NCBI GenBank assembly: GCA_000063505.1
Contig: CT971583.1
Location: 1,209,918-1,273,917, forward strand
Length of the DNA stretch: 64,000 nt
Direction of reading: 5' to 3'
Source: Synechococcus sp. WH 7803
GTDB lineage: Bacteria > Cyanobacteriota > Cyanobacteriia > PCC-6307 > Cyanobiaceae
Positions 17,269 through 25,951 of the stretch are shown here, in pieces. The first letter of the stretch is position 1. Each line of letters starts with the position of its first letter. Made by a program: the position numbers and the translations under genes. The notes beneath the pieces are model-generated. The model was not told the DNA's origin, did no database searches, and saw only the letters and a program-made list of their open reading frames with translations.

Positions 17269-18201
17269 TCAATGCAGACCCATGACCTTGGCTTCTCTGT
17301 ACAAAGCCTCCACACCAAGTCGGTTCAATGGAAGTCGCAAGAGCTCCAGAGCCAGAGAGGGCTGTCCTTGACGGATCAACCAGGAGAGAAGCGGTTTGAG
17401 TGTTTGCTCGTTGACCAATCCCCCGAGGGTTAAGACCCACCAGAGAATCCTGTGCATCCAAGTGAACTGAATGATCATGCGCACTCGGCGGCTCGGATGC
17501 TTTCTGTAGAAGACAAGCCCCATGCGGGCCCGCTCTCTCTCCACACGAATCAGATCGGGGATTTGTTCAAGCCGAAAAGCGGGATGCCAGTGATATCCCA
17601 CGGCTTCAGGGCAGCGGACGAGCGCAACACCCATTTGTCTGAGTCGTTCACCCAGCTCAAGATCCTCCCAGCCGTAGAGCCGGAATCCAGTATCGAAGAG
17701 ACCTGACTGCTCGAGAACGCCGCGATCGATGGCGACGTTACCCGTTGCGAAATAAGCCCAGGACAGGTCTCTGAGCTTGTGCCGCTCATGGGTTGGATGC
17801 TCAAAATTCGCAGTGTTGATCACTGCGCCGTAGGTAAAACAAAGGCGATGACCACTGCGATGCCACTGAGCAGCAAGGGCTCTGGCATGACTGGCCAGAA
17901 ACGTTGGCGTGACGACCAGGTCACTGTCGATAAAGACAATGACATCTCCACGGGCATGGCTGACACCCCGGTTGCGACCTTCCGCAGGCCCGCCGTGGCT
18001 TTGTTCAATCAGACGCACGCGGGGGAAGCGGCTGCTTGAAGCCCTCAACCAGTCCGTCGTTCCATCGGTGGAGCCGTCATCGACGACGACCACCTCATAA
18101 TTTTCAATCTCCCCACTGGGATTTTGCCCTTCCAGTGCAAGCAAGCACTTTTCCAGGATCGGGCGTCGGTTGTAGGTGGGAATGACGACGCTGATGAACA
18201 T
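17269..18201 (-). CDS. Family 2 glycosyltransferase (GT-A fold)
   Basis: Protein of 310 residues starting VVIPTYNRRPILEKCL, then VVVDDGSTDGT and the metal-binding VFIDSDLVV (DxD position). A later GWEDLELGERLRQMG motif resembles the ED motif of GalNAc/rhamnosyl-type GT2 enzymes. No membrane segment is evident, so it is likely a cytosolic or peripheral enzyme of surface polysaccharide synthesis. Sugar and acceptor cannot be deduced. It lies downstream of the dev cluster but behind a terminator, so it is probably its own unit. Confidence 0.88.
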   Translation of the reverse strand: MFISVVIPTYNRRPILEKCLLALEGQNPSGEIENYEVVVVDDGSTDGTTDWLRASSSRFPRVRLIEQSHGGPAEGRNRGVSHARGDVIVFIDSDLVVTPTFLASHARALAAQWHRSGHRLCFTYGAVINTANFEHPTHERHKLRDLSWAYFATGNVAIDRGVLEQSGLFDTGFRLYGWEDLELGERLRQMGVALVRCPEAVGYHWHPAFRLEQIPDLIRVERERARMGLVFYRKHPSRRVRMIIQFTWMHRILWWVLTLGGLVNEQTLKPLLSWLIRQGQPSLALELLRLPLNRLGVEALYREAKVMGLH

Positions 18202-18243
18202 CCGCGCTTCTCGGGAATCCGATTGACGTCAGCCTAAGGGCAC

Positions 18244-18267
18244 AAAAAAAGGGGGGAAGTCCCCCCC
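18244..18267 (-). terminator. Intrinsic terminator of the pcyA-dev-small protein unit
   Basis: On the minus strand a GC-only stem (GGGGGG, loop ACTT, CCCCCC) is followed by seven T. It lies 20 bp after the stop of the 51-residue basic protein. This is the strongest canonical terminator in the window and closes the leftward run of genes that begins with pcyA. Confidence 0.88.
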
Positions 18268-18287
18268 GCTCTGGAAAGAGCACGCGC

Positions 18288-18443
18288 TTAATCGGCGGCT
18301 CCGCCGTTGTTGGCGGTTCCTGTCACACCGTTGCCGGCACCCTCGCCACGGCCGTCATTGCGCATCTTGCGCTTTTTGAACTTGCGCGCATAGGCGCGGT
18401 TGCGCTCTTGCTTTTCCTTCTTGAGATTTCTGCGCTTGGCCAT
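18288..18443 (-). CDS. Small, very basic conserved protein (51 residues)
   Basis: From ATG 18443 the frame codes MAKRRNLKKEKQERNRAYA, then KFKKRKMRN and a glycine/asparagine-rich tail ending GGAAD. The first 35 residues are more than half Lys/Arg, like a nucleic-acid-binding or ribosome-associated peptide. It starts 35 bp after the devA stop and ends at a strong terminator, supporting a real gene at the end of this operon. Function unknown. Confidence 0.75.
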   Translation of the reverse strand: MAKRRNLKKEKQERNRAYARKFKKRKMRNDGRGEGAGNGVTGTANNGGAAD

Positions 18444-18478
18444 GCGTAGGTTGCAACTTTGGCGGTTGTCTTCCCAAC

Positions 18479-19210
18479 TTACTCAATGGCCTGAAAGAGG
18501 CGCCCATCTTCCATGCGCACCAGCCGATCGGCAACATCAAGAATCCTCGGGTCGTGGGTGACCATGAGCACGGAGCAAGACTGTTCTCGCGCTAGACGCT
18601 TCAACAGTTCCACCACTTCTCGACCCGTCGCGCTGTCGAGGGCAGCCGTGGGTTCATCAGCCAGCAGGAGCTTGGGCCGTGCGGCAAGGGCACGGGCGAT
18701 GGCCACACGCTGTTTCTGACCTCCCGAGAGATCGTGGGGAAGCTTGCTGAGCTCAGCATCGAGACCTACAGCACGCAACCACTCCCTGGCTTGATCGCGA
18801 CGGGCCCGGTAGCTGAATCCAGGGAGAAGATCGGAGCCCATCTGAACGTTCTGTTCAGCCGTGAGGCAACGAAGAAGGTTATGGCCCTGAAAAATCATGC
18901 CAATCCGGCGGCGAAGCTTCTGTCGCTGCCCCCGCCCAGCTCCCTTCAACTGTTGTCCGAACACGCGAACATCACCGTCCTGCACCTGGCGTAGGGCTCC
19001 GATCAGTGTGAGAAGGGTGGTTTTCCCACATCCAGAGGGCCCCGTCAGCAGAACCACTTCACCAGCGGCAATCTGCAAGTCCACACCTTGCAACACCTGG
19101 CGACGGGTCGCCCCCTTGCCATACCAATGGCTCAAGCCGCTGATGCTCACACTCAGCTCCTGTCGTGAGCCTTGCCTGGAATGGCTTTCTGAGAGGGTGG
19201 TGCTCGACAT
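18479..19210 (-). CDS. devA: DevA-type ABC exporter ATPase
   Basis: Protein of 243 residues from ATG 19210. It has Walker A GPSGCGKTT, Q-loop MIFQGHNLL, signature LSGGQKQR, Walker B LLLADEPTAALD and the H-loop VTHD. It belongs to the MacB/LolD-like family and pairs with the adjacent permease and membrane-fusion protein. Its ATG overlaps the devC stop (TGATG), implying translational coupling. In heterocystous cyanobacteria DevBCA exports envelope glycolipids; the substrate in a unicellular picocyanobacterium is unknown. Confidence 0.9.
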   Translation of the reverse strand: MSSTTLSESHSRQGSRQELSVSISGLSHWYGKGATRRQVLQGVDLQIAAGEVVLLTGPSGCGKTTLLTLIGALRQVQDGDVRVFGQQLKGAGRGQRQKLRRRIGMIFQGHNLLRCLTAEQNVQMGSDLLPGFSYRARRDQAREWLRAVGLDAELSKLPHDLSGGQKQRVAIARALAARPKLLLADEPTAALDSATGREVVELLKRLAREQSCSVLMVTHDPRILDVADRLVRMEDGRLFQAIE

Positions 19211-20382
19211 CAAAAGATCTCCGCCGGATCGGCATCGACAAGGCGTCGCATGGCCAACCCCGCTGACGCCATGCACATGATCAGGATCATCGTGAATACA
19301 GTGAATGCTCGGCTGAAATCCATGGCAACAGGGAGTTGGGTTGCATTGCGCACAAGCAGATACAAACCTTGGCCAGCGGCATAAGCAGGAAGATATCCAA
19401 ACAGGGCCAGTAGTAAGCCTTCACGCACGACAACCCCGAGCAGGTTGAAAAGCCGATATCCCATCGCCATCAACGTGGCGTATTCAGGCAGGTGATCGCT
19501 GACATCGGAATAAAGAACCTGATAAACGATCACGCAGCCAACCACGAACCCCATGGCAGCTCCGAGGGTGAAGATGAAGCCAATCGAGGTGCCGGTTTTC
19601 CAATAGTTCTGCTCGAAATCAATGAACCCTTGTTTTGTCAGAACCGTGACATCGTCAGGTAGCAAGGTCTTCAGACGCATAACCACCTCCTCAGCGTCGG
19701 CATCAGCATTGAGGCGGATCAACCCAACCTCGATGCTTCCTGGAGGCGTGTTGGGGAGCAGTTCACGGAATGTTTCGCTGCTGGTGAGCAGGTTTCCATC
19801 GGCGCCAAACGATGTACCAAGCTCAATTAAGCCAGCAACGCGAACACGTTTACCGGCAATTTCGCTTTCAACAACGCGACCTTCGCGAAACCACTCAGCA
19901 ACTGGCCCGAATTCCGGTCGCGATCGTTCGTCAAAGAGAACACGGCCCTTTTGGGTGAGCTGTTTGGCTTTGGGTGCCAGGGTTGCATCCGTAAACAGAG
20001 GATCACCGGGCTCAAACCCAAGGGCCAAAATGGAGCGAGTTCCTCGGGTTTCCGGATTTCTCCAGAGGAGAAGATTCCAATTCACAGGGGTGATCCCTTC
20101 CACTTCAGGAAGGGCCATGGCCTGGACTAAACGCCTTTTCGGAAAGCCAGCCATACTGACCGAACTGGTCGATCGCGGGCTGATTAAAACAATATCGGTA
20201 TCAAATAACCGATGCACAGTGACACTGGCATCAAACAATCCATCTCGAAAACCGAGCTGCATGAACATCAGAATTCCAGCGAAACTGATGCCTGCCAGAG
20301 CGACAGCCAAGCGCACAGGCTGTCGAATCAACATCAAAGAGGCCAGAGGAATGCCTCTGTTGCTCCAGAACCCACCACTCAT
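19210..20382 (-). CDS. devC: DevC-type ABC exporter permease
   Basis: Protein of 390 residues with the MacB/FtsX layout: one N-terminal membrane helix (~residues 22-45, VALAGISFAGILMFMQLGF), a large periplasmic domain, then three C-terminal helices (around FIFTLGAAMGFVVGCVIVY, LLLALFGYLPAYAAG, FTMILIMCMASAGLA). The motif FRDGLFDASV after the first helix is typical of DevC. Its start overlaps the devB stop by 4 bp and its end overlaps the devA start. Confidence 0.92.
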   Translation of the reverse strand: MSGGFWSNRGIPLASLMLIRQPVRLAVALAGISFAGILMFMQLGFRDGLFDASVTVHRLFDTDIVLISPRSTSSVSMAGFPKRRLVQAMALPEVEGITPVNWNLLLWRNPETRGTRSILALGFEPGDPLFTDATLAPKAKQLTQKGRVLFDERSRPEFGPVAEWFREGRVVESEIAGKRVRVAGLIELGTSFGADGNLLTSSETFRELLPNTPPGSIEVGLIRLNADADAEEVVMRLKTLLPDDVTVLTKQGFIDFEQNYWKTGTSIGFIFTLGAAMGFVVGCVIVYQVLYSDVSDHLPEYATLMAMGYRLFNLLGVVVREGLLLALFGYLPAYAAGQGLYLLVRNATQLPVAMDFSRAFTVFTMILIMCMASAGLAMRRLVDADPAEIF

Positions 20383-21287
20383 GAGGTTTTGAAGCGAGCG
20401 ATCACCTTCAGCCCCGCTAAGGATTCAACCCGTCGGGCCGAATCACGATCAAGGCTGACCTGAACCTCCACCACCCTGGCATCGGCGTCACCGGTTGGAT
20501 TGGTTGACAACACCTCGCGCTGCCTCACCTGGGGGCTGATGCGTTCAACGCGCCCCATCAGACGCCCATCAAATCCACCGTTTTCGCTGACGAGCGTCAC
20601 AGGATCACCGACGGCGATCCTGTTGATGTCGGATTCATACACTTCAATCAGCGCTTCCATCGATTGGCTGGCGCCCACTTCGAGCACGCCATCAGCACCG
20701 GGGCGCTCACCGACTCGGGTGTGCAGCCTGAGCACAGTGCCGTCAATCGGTGATCGCAGCTCACTGTCGACGAGATCAGCCTCGAGGGCGCGGCGCTCAG
20801 CAATCAACTCGATGCGCTTGCGCTCCACCAATGTCAAATCTTTCTGTTTCTCTTCGAGAATCACCATCGAAGCGGCACCAACCTTGGCTGCTTCTGCGTA
20901 GCGAGCCACTTCTCGACGTCTCAGGGGGATTTCCGTATCAACCGTGCGGATCTGAGCATCAAGAGACTTCAGATCAGCTTCGATCTGAGGTCGGCTATCA
21001 AAAACAGACAGCACCTGACCGCGCGTGACCGTGTCGCCCTCATCCACCAGAAGTTTCGAGACGCGCGGGGTGCCCCCGAACCTGCTCATCGGTGCGGCGA
21101 GCCGGCGAATCTCTCCGAGAGGTCGAAGCCGCCCCAAGGCAGCCACGGCCTCCGGAGGGCGCGGTGATTCGGTCTGAGGGGCTTTGGCAACAACGCGAGC
21201 AGGGCGTTGGAGAAACGCAACACCGCCAGCAATCACCAGGATCGTGAGCGTCCCTGCCCCAATCCATAGACCACGTTTGGACATCAT
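20379..21287 (-). CDS. devB: DevB-type membrane fusion protein (HlyD family)
   Basis: Protein of 302 residues from ATG 21287. It has one N-terminal helix ([21 protein letters not shown]), a lipoyl/barrel-sandwich half ([17 protein letters not shown]), a central coiled coil (~residues 95-160, rich in Arg/Glu/Leu) and the returning half [19 protein letters not shown]. This is the periplasmic adaptor linking DevC to an outer-membrane TolC-like channel. The start overlaps the pcyA stop (ATGATG with TGA inside). A longer frame to 21449 lies wholly inside pcyA and is not used. Confidence 0.9.
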   Translation of the reverse strand: MMSKRGLWIGAGTLTILVIAGGVAFLQRPARVVAKAPQTESPRPPEAVAALGRLRPLGEIRRLAAPMSRFGGTPRVSKLLVDEGDTVTRGQVLSVFDSRPQIEADLKSLDAQIRTVDTEIPLRRREVARYAEAAKVGAASMVILEEKQKDLTLVERKRIELIAERRALEADLVDSELRSPIDGTVLRLHTRVGERPGADGVLEVGASQSMEALIEVYESDINRIAVGDPVTLVSENGGFDGRLMGRVERISPQVRQREVLSTNPTGDADARVVEVQVSLDRDSARRVESLAGLKVIARFKTS

Positions 21288-22021
21288 GGACTCACCGGCT
21301 CGTCGAACAGCAGCTGTTCGATGTAGCGATCGGCCCAGTCCGTCCCGAAGGCTTTCTCCAGAACCCGGCGAGTTTTGTCGTTGCGTTTCTGTTGCTGGCA
21401 ATACGACACCTGCCCGTGGTATCTGGCAATCGTAAACGGGTCGTTGCATGCCATTGGTTGGGCACGCTGCACAGCGCGGCTCAGGATATTGAGGTAGCTC
21501 TCAACCAGCTCCACAAACCATTCCTCCTCCTGGCCATTGGCAGGACGGATGAAGCGAACGAAGGGCGAAAAAATTGTGGCCCAAGCAGGGAGATCACGGA
21601 CCTGTTCAAAAGCAGGCATGCCGATGCTGCTGAGGTCGGCCTCGATCGCAGCTGGCAGGTGCTCACCCACTGGCGAAAGATCAACGATGGCCGCAGAGAT
21701 TCCCGCTGGACTCGCAACAATATCGGCTCCAAAAATGGGCAGATCGAAGCGTGGGTCGGGAAAGAACACGCAGTGGAGAATTTGCAGGCCCACGCCGAGT
21801 CGCGCGGTTTCGAGATGCAATTTGCGCAAACCACGGCAGCGGTGCACTTCATTGCTGATGCTCAACGCCTCACCATCAAGACTGCCGATGATCTCCTCAA
21901 GATCGGCCTGAACCGCAAGGTCCTGCAGTTCGGGAAGGCCCTCGCGACACTGACGGATGCGAGCGGCGAGAGACACCACCAACGGATGAAGCTCCGGGCC
22001 GCTTGAGGACTCAGGCATCAA
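21284..22021 (-). CDS. pcyA: Phycocyanobilin:ferredoxin oxidoreductase
   Basis: Protein of 245 residues, the usual PcyA length. It contains the ferredoxin-dependent bilin reductase core [20 protein letters not shown] with the catalytic Asp in the FGADIV stretch, and the C-terminal region FDEPVSP. PcyA reduces biliverdin IX-alpha by four electrons to phycocyanobilin for phycobilisome proteins. Its stop overlaps the devB start, so pigment synthesis is tied to a DevBCA exporter. It is divergent from the M16 peptidase pair with only 12 bp between the frames. Confidence 0.93.
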   Translation of the reverse strand: MMPESSSGPELHPLVVSLAARIRQCREGLPELQDLAVQADLEEIIGSLDGEALSISNEVHRCRGLRKLHLETARLGVGLQILHCVFFPDPRFDLPIFGADIVASPAGISAAIVDLSPVGEHLPAAIEADLSSIGMPAFEQVRDLPAWATIFSPFVRFIRPANGQEEEWFVELVESYLNILSRAVQRAQPMACNDPFTIARYHGQVSYCQQQKRNDKTRRVLEKAFGTDWADRYIEQLLFDEPVSP

Positions 22022-22033
22022 TCCGATCCGTCA

Positions 22034-23350
22034 TTGCACAGAATGGGACTTTGCCACGGGACCCTGACAGCGATCTCCTCCGGTCCTGCACTGGATTACC
22101 TCACTCTCCCGAACCAAAGCACTCTGGTCTCTGCAGAACTACCGGGTGCCGGTCTGACCTGCCTTGATTTCTGGTGTCGGGGAGGAAGCTTCTGGGAACA
22201 GGCAGGCGAGGAGGGCATCGCTCACTTTCTCGAGCACATGGTGTTCAAAGGCAGTGAGCTATTGCAACCAGGAGAGTTTGATCGCCAAATCGAAGCCCTT
22301 GGCGGCAGCAGCAATGCTGCAACCGGCTTCGATGACGTGCACTTTCACGTTCTCGTTCCACCCAAGGAAACACCAGCAGCGCTCAAGCTGCTGCTTGATC
22401 TGGTCCTGCGTCCATCCCTGGAACAGGACTCGTTCGCCATGGAGCGCGAGGTGGTTCTCGAGGAAATCTCTCAGTACCGCGATCAACCCGATGATCTCGT
22501 TTTCCAAAAAGTGCTGGAACTCGCGTTCCCCAACCATCCCTACGGCCGGCCGATCCTCGGAATCGACACCAGCTTGAAGGCGATGAATCCCTCGGGAATG
22601 CGTCAATACCACCATCGCCGTTACCAGGGGCCGAACTGCTGCCTTGCTGTCGCCGGTGCGATCCCTGGTGATCTCATCAACCACGTGAGAGACAGCGCGC
22701 TTTCCGCATTGAGCGAAGGGGGTCAAAGCGCAGCACAACACCCACCTGCCGGTGAGTCCCCCTCTGCCAATCCGCTTCCCTTTCAAAAGGGAAGGGACTG
22801 CCAAAGCTTTGCCAGGCTTGAGTCAGCGCGCCTTCTCATGGTCTGGCCAACCGCCGCGGCGGCGGATCCCATCGCGGTAGCGGGCGCTGATCTGGCGACA
22901 ACAATTCTGTCCGAGGGACGTCGGAGCCGACTGGTGCAACGGCTGCGCGAAGATCTTCAGATCGTTGAATCCATCGATATGGATGTGACGACCCTTGAGC
23001 AGGGAAGCCTGGTGATGCTTGAGGCATGTTGCCCGGAAGAGCAACTGGAACGGGTTGAACTGGAGATTCGACAGGAACTGCAGCGCAGCGCTGAAGCCCC
23101 CGTTCTCGAGGAGGAGCGACAGCGAGCTCTTCATTTGGTGGGCAATGGACTGCGCTTCAGCCTTGAAGCCCCCGGTGCGGTTGCTGCCTGTGCGGGCTCC
23201 CAAGCCGTTTGGGGACGGCAGCGGCAACTGCTCGACCCTCTCAACGATCTCGAACAGTGGACCCCGGAGGCCCTGAAGGACGATGTCATGCAGACACTGC
23301 AGCCCGACCAGGCCTTCACGTTGATCGCCCGCCCTGCGGAATCAGCATGA
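22034..23350 (+). CDS. M16 (insulinase/processing-peptidase-like) zinc peptidase, catalytic subunit
   Basis: Protein of up to 438 residues. The inverted zinc motif HFLEH (HxxEH) is followed ~75 residues later by an EEISQYRDQP stretch supplying the third ligand glutamate. The C-terminal inactive-domain fold (M16_C) follows. The start is uncertain: the first residues are not conserved and another start around residue 10 is possible. Its stop overlaps the next M16 gene (ATGA), so the two are coupled, like the alpha/beta pairing of processing peptidases. Confidence 0.9.
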   Translation: MHRMGLCHGTLTAISSGPALDYLTLPNQSTLVSAELPGAGLTCLDFWCRGGSFWEQAGEEGIAHFLEHMVFKGSELLQPGEFDRQIEALGGSSNAATGFDDVHFHVLVPPKETPAALKLLLDLVLRPSLEQDSFAMEREVVLEEISQYRDQPDDLVFQKVLELAFPNHPYGRPILGIDTSLKAMNPSGMRQYHHRRYQGPNCCLAVAGAIPGDLINHVRDSALSALSEGGQSAAQHPPAGESPSANPLPFQKGRDCQSFARLESARLLMVWPTAAAADPIAVAGADLATTILSEGRRSRLVQRLREDLQIVESIDMDVTTLEQGSLVMLEACCPEEQLERVELEIRQELQRSAEAPVLEEERQRALHLVGNGLRFSLEAPGAVAACAGSQAVWGRQRQLLDPLNDLEQWTPEALKDDVMQTLQPDQAFTLIARPAESA

Positions 23351-24600
23351 ACGGCACTACTGAAGTGGTCATCGACCCGGTCGCTACCACCGGGGTTCTT
23401 TCCGCGAAGCTCTGGATCTGCCGAGGAAGCGGCGCAGATCCTTTCGGTCAGCGGGGTGGACATCAGCTCCTTGGTTCCGTGCTCAGTCGTGGCTGCGGAC
23501 CTCTCGACCATCTCCAGCTGGCTGATTTGGTGGAAGGCTGCGGTGCAGGACTGCGTTGCGACACCCACGAAGACGGGATTCTGGTGAGCCTGAAGTGCGC
23601 GCAGAACGATGCCGACAGGTTGCTGCCAATCCTTGGCTGGATGCTGCAGCGCCCCCATTTGAACCCAGCTCAGATCTCTTTGGAAAAGGATCTCAGCCTG
23701 CAAGCGCTGCAGCGACAGCAGGAAGATCCATTCCAACGTGCCTTTGACAGCTGGCGGCAACTTGCTTTTGCCCAGGGTCCCTACGGGCACGACCCCCTTG
23801 GAGTCGCTGGTGACTTAGAGGGCCTTCATCACCACCACCTGGTGGACCTTGCCGCTGCACTGAACGTCGACGGTTCCGTCCTGGCTCTCTCCGGAACGAT
23901 TCCCGAAACGCTCCCAGACATTCTCGAAGGTTGGGGGGATGACCCCGTGGAATCTCGCTCCCAGAGCCGCCCCCGTTGGAGCAAGGCAGAGGGAGCGGGT
24001 GACTCATCAACTCTGAACAGCGTGGAGACCGAACAGGTGGTGCTGATGCTTGGTCAGGCCACGCTCCCCCATGGTCATCCGGATGATCTGGCCTTGAGAG
24101 TGCTGCAGGCCCATCTGGGATCAGGGATGTCGAGCCTTCTGTTCAGACGTTTACGGGAAGAGCATGGCGTTGCTTACGACGTGGGACTTCACCATCCGGC
24201 AAGACAGCATGCGGCGCCCTTTGTGATGCATGCGTCCACCGGAGTGGATCGGGCTCGGCTCAGTCTCGAATTGTTGATGCGGAGCTGGGACGATCTGCTG
24301 AACACAGTGATTGACCCAGCGGACCTCGAGTTGGCGATGGCCAAATTCAGAGGGCAGCTGGCCCATGCATCCCAGACCACAGGACAGAGGGCGGAGCGTC
24401 GCGCCCAGCTCCGCGCGCTTGGCCTACCCGACGACCACGATCGCCACTGTCTCGATCAGCTCAGCAGCCTCAGCGGTGATGCACTCAAGGCCGTAGCGCA
24501 GCAACACCTGACCCAGCCGATGCTCAGCCTGTGTGGGCCAGCTGACTCCCTCAGCATGCTCAAATCAGTTTGGAACAACGGGCCGTTCGCGTCAGCTTGA
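23347..24600 (+). CDS. M16 peptidase-like partner lacking the zinc motif
   Basis: Protein of 417 residues with overall M16 architecture (LLGSVLSRGCGPLD at the first helix, HLGSGMSSLLFRRLREEHGVAYDV in the C-terminal domain) but with GGHQLLG where HxxEH is expected, so it cannot bind catalytic zinc. It starts inside the stop of the active M16 gene. The natural reading is a non-catalytic subunit forming a heterodimer that holds the substrate. The RLREEHGVAYDV motif is the conserved substrate-binding arginine/tyrosine region of such subunits. Confidence 0.9.
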   Translation: MNGTTEVVIDPVATTGVLSAKLWICRGSGADPFGQRGGHQLLGSVLSRGCGPLDHLQLADLVEGCGAGLRCDTHEDGILVSLKCAQNDADRLLPILGWMLQRPHLNPAQISLEKDLSLQALQRQQEDPFQRAFDSWRQLAFAQGPYGHDPLGVAGDLEGLHHHHLVDLAAALNVDGSVLALSGTIPETLPDILEGWGDDPVESRSQSRPRWSKAEGAGDSSTLNSVETEQVVLMLGQATLPHGHPDDLALRVLQAHLGSGMSSLLFRRLREEHGVAYDVGLHHPARQHAAPFVMHASTGVDRARLSLELLMRSWDDLLNTVIDPADLELAMAKFRGQLAHASQTTGQRAERRAQLRALGLPDDHDRHCLDQLSSLSGDALKAVAQQHLTQPMLSLCGPADSLSMLKSVWNNGPFASA

Positions 24601-24819
24601 GGCCTTGTCGTCACTGGGGGTCAGCGCATCGGTTCCCAACAGAAAAGTCCCTCGCGAAAAACGCACCGCCACGGTCTCTCCGGGATGCAGAGCGGTCACG
24701 GTTCCCACCTCATCAAGGTCCACCAGATCGGGTGGACGCAGCATCGGCATCGGATCCGCTGATTTCAGATAGGGCTGAGCACGAAGCAGTCGTACTTGGT
24801 CACCAATGGAAACGGCCAT
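24592..24819 (-). CDS. SipA/CRR42-type small protein (DUF3148)
   Basis: Protein of 75 residues from ATG 24819. The sequence IGDQVRLLRAQPYLKSADPMPMLRPPDLV fits the cyanobacterial/plastid DUF3148 family with an SH3-like barrel. Members include the NblS-interacting protein SipA in cyanobacteria and CRR42 of the chloroplast NDH complex; which function applies here is inference. It converges on the M16 gene with a 9-bp overlap and faces away from bioY. Confidence 0.72.
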   Translation of the reverse strand: MAVSIGDQVRLLRAQPYLKSADPMPMLRPPDLVDLDEVGTVTALHPGETVAVRFSRGTFLLGTDALTPSDDKASS

Positions 24820-24875
24820 AGGAGCTGGGCAATGCCTCCCTCTTACAGCAGGATGGCTCCAGCTGACGACTGTCC

Positions 24876-25448
24876 GTGAGGGCTCTGGCCACATGGAGCG
24901 GCGCTGTCGCCGGTCTGTTTCTGATTTTGGTGGGCAGCTTGATTCAGGCGGCCCTCGTGGTTCCTCTCCCTGAGCAACCTGGAGCCGTGCTGCCATTGCC
25001 CAGCACCTGGCAGGTTCCGGCATTGCTTTTGTGCGCCCTGGTTGCAGGCCCCCGTGCCGGTGTCATTGCCTCGGTCGCCTATCTCACCATCGGCCTTGTG
25101 GATCTGCCGGTTTTTTACGGGGGCGGCGGCTTTGCCTATGTGCTCACCCCTGGGTTCGGGTACTTAGCCGGATTCATTCCTGCCGCGTGGCTGACCGGTC
25201 GGTTAGCGATGCAGAGCGGCATGAATGACATTCCACGGCTCACGCTGGCTGCCATGGCCGGTCTGCTGATTATTCAGCTCTGTGGCTTGCTCAATCTCCT
25301 CTTGGGAGCCGCACTCGGTCGCTGGCAGCAACCCCTGGCAGAACTGTTGTTTAGCTACAGCCTTGGTCCCCTGGTGGCGCAACTCGCTCTTTGCTGCGCT
25401 GCAGGCCTCTTGGCACGTTGGCTGCGGAGTCTGTTGTGGGTGGAATGA
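24876..25448 (+). CDS. bioY: Biotin transporter BioY (ECF S-component)
   Basis: Protein of 190 residues with about six hydrophobic segments. It shows the BioY hallmark GPRAGVIASVAYLTIGLVDLPVF followed by GGGGFAYVLTPGFGYLAGFIPAAW. It binds biotin in the membrane and may work alone or with an ECF energising module, which is not seen here. The start is GTG 24876. The stop overlaps the lspA start (ATG inside GAATGA), so the genes are coupled. Confidence 0.92.
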   Translation: MRALATWSGAVAGLFLILVGSLIQAALVVPLPEQPGAVLPLPSTWQVPALLLCALVAGPRAGVIASVAYLTIGLVDLPVFYGGGGFAYVLTPGFGYLAGFIPAAWLTGRLAMQSGMNDIPRLTLAAMAGLLIIQLCGLLNLLLGAALGRWQQPLAELLFSYSLGPLVAQLALCCAAGLLARWLRSLLWVE

Positions 25449-25951
25449 ATCCAGCCGGTCGCGCAGGGCAACGAACCCGTCGGTCGCTGCGGCGCGAAGC
25501 ATTGCTCCTGATCAGCGTTGCAATGGTGATCCTGGATCAGTGGAGCAAGCACTGGGCGCACTCCGCTTTGATTCTTGGCAGGCCAATGCCGTGGATTCCT
25601 GGATTGCTGCAGCTTCGCCTGGTGAAGAACACAGGCGCAGCCTTCAGTTTGTTCACAGACTCCACCCTGTTTCTCGGTGTTCTCAGCCTGCTGGTCACCC
25701 TTGGCGTTGGCGCCTGGATCTGGCGTCAACCCAAGAGAGATGTCTGGATGGGTCTTGCGTTGGCATGTCTCCTTGGAGGAACCCTGGGCAACGGCATCGA
25801 TCGTTGGCGCCTCGGATATGTCACCGATTTCCTGGAATTGGTGCCCATCCAGTTCCCCATTTTCAACTGGGCTGATGTCGTGATTAATGTCGCCGTCGTC
25901 TGCTTTGCCATCGACGCCTTCCGCGAACGCCGTGGCCATGACGAATCCTGA
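25445..25951 (+). CDS. lspA: Lipoprotein signal peptidase (signal peptidase II)
   Basis: Protein of 168 residues from ATG 25445 with four membrane helices. Family motifs are DQWSKHW near the N-terminus, LRLVKNTGAAFS, GNGIDRWRLGYVTDFL and FNWADVVIN, the last two carrying the catalytic aspartates. It cleaves the signal peptide of prolipoproteins after lipidation. The stop overlaps the PBP start by 14 bp, so bioY-lspA-PBP are likely translated from one transcript. Confidence 0.96.
   Translation: MNPAGRAGQRTRRSLRREALLLISVAMVILDQWSKHWAHSALILGRPMPWIPGLLQLRLVKNTGAAFSLFTDSTLFLGVLSLLVTLGVGAWIWRQPKRDVWMGLALACLLGGTLGNGIDRWRLGYVTDFLELVPIQFPIFNWADVVINVAVVCFAIDAFRERRGHDES

Noticed and set aside
21290-21449. 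N-terminal extension of devB inside pcyA
   Set aside because: The extra residues are antisense-like shadow of pcyA in another frame; ATG 21287 with stop/start overlap and a membrane helix is the better start.
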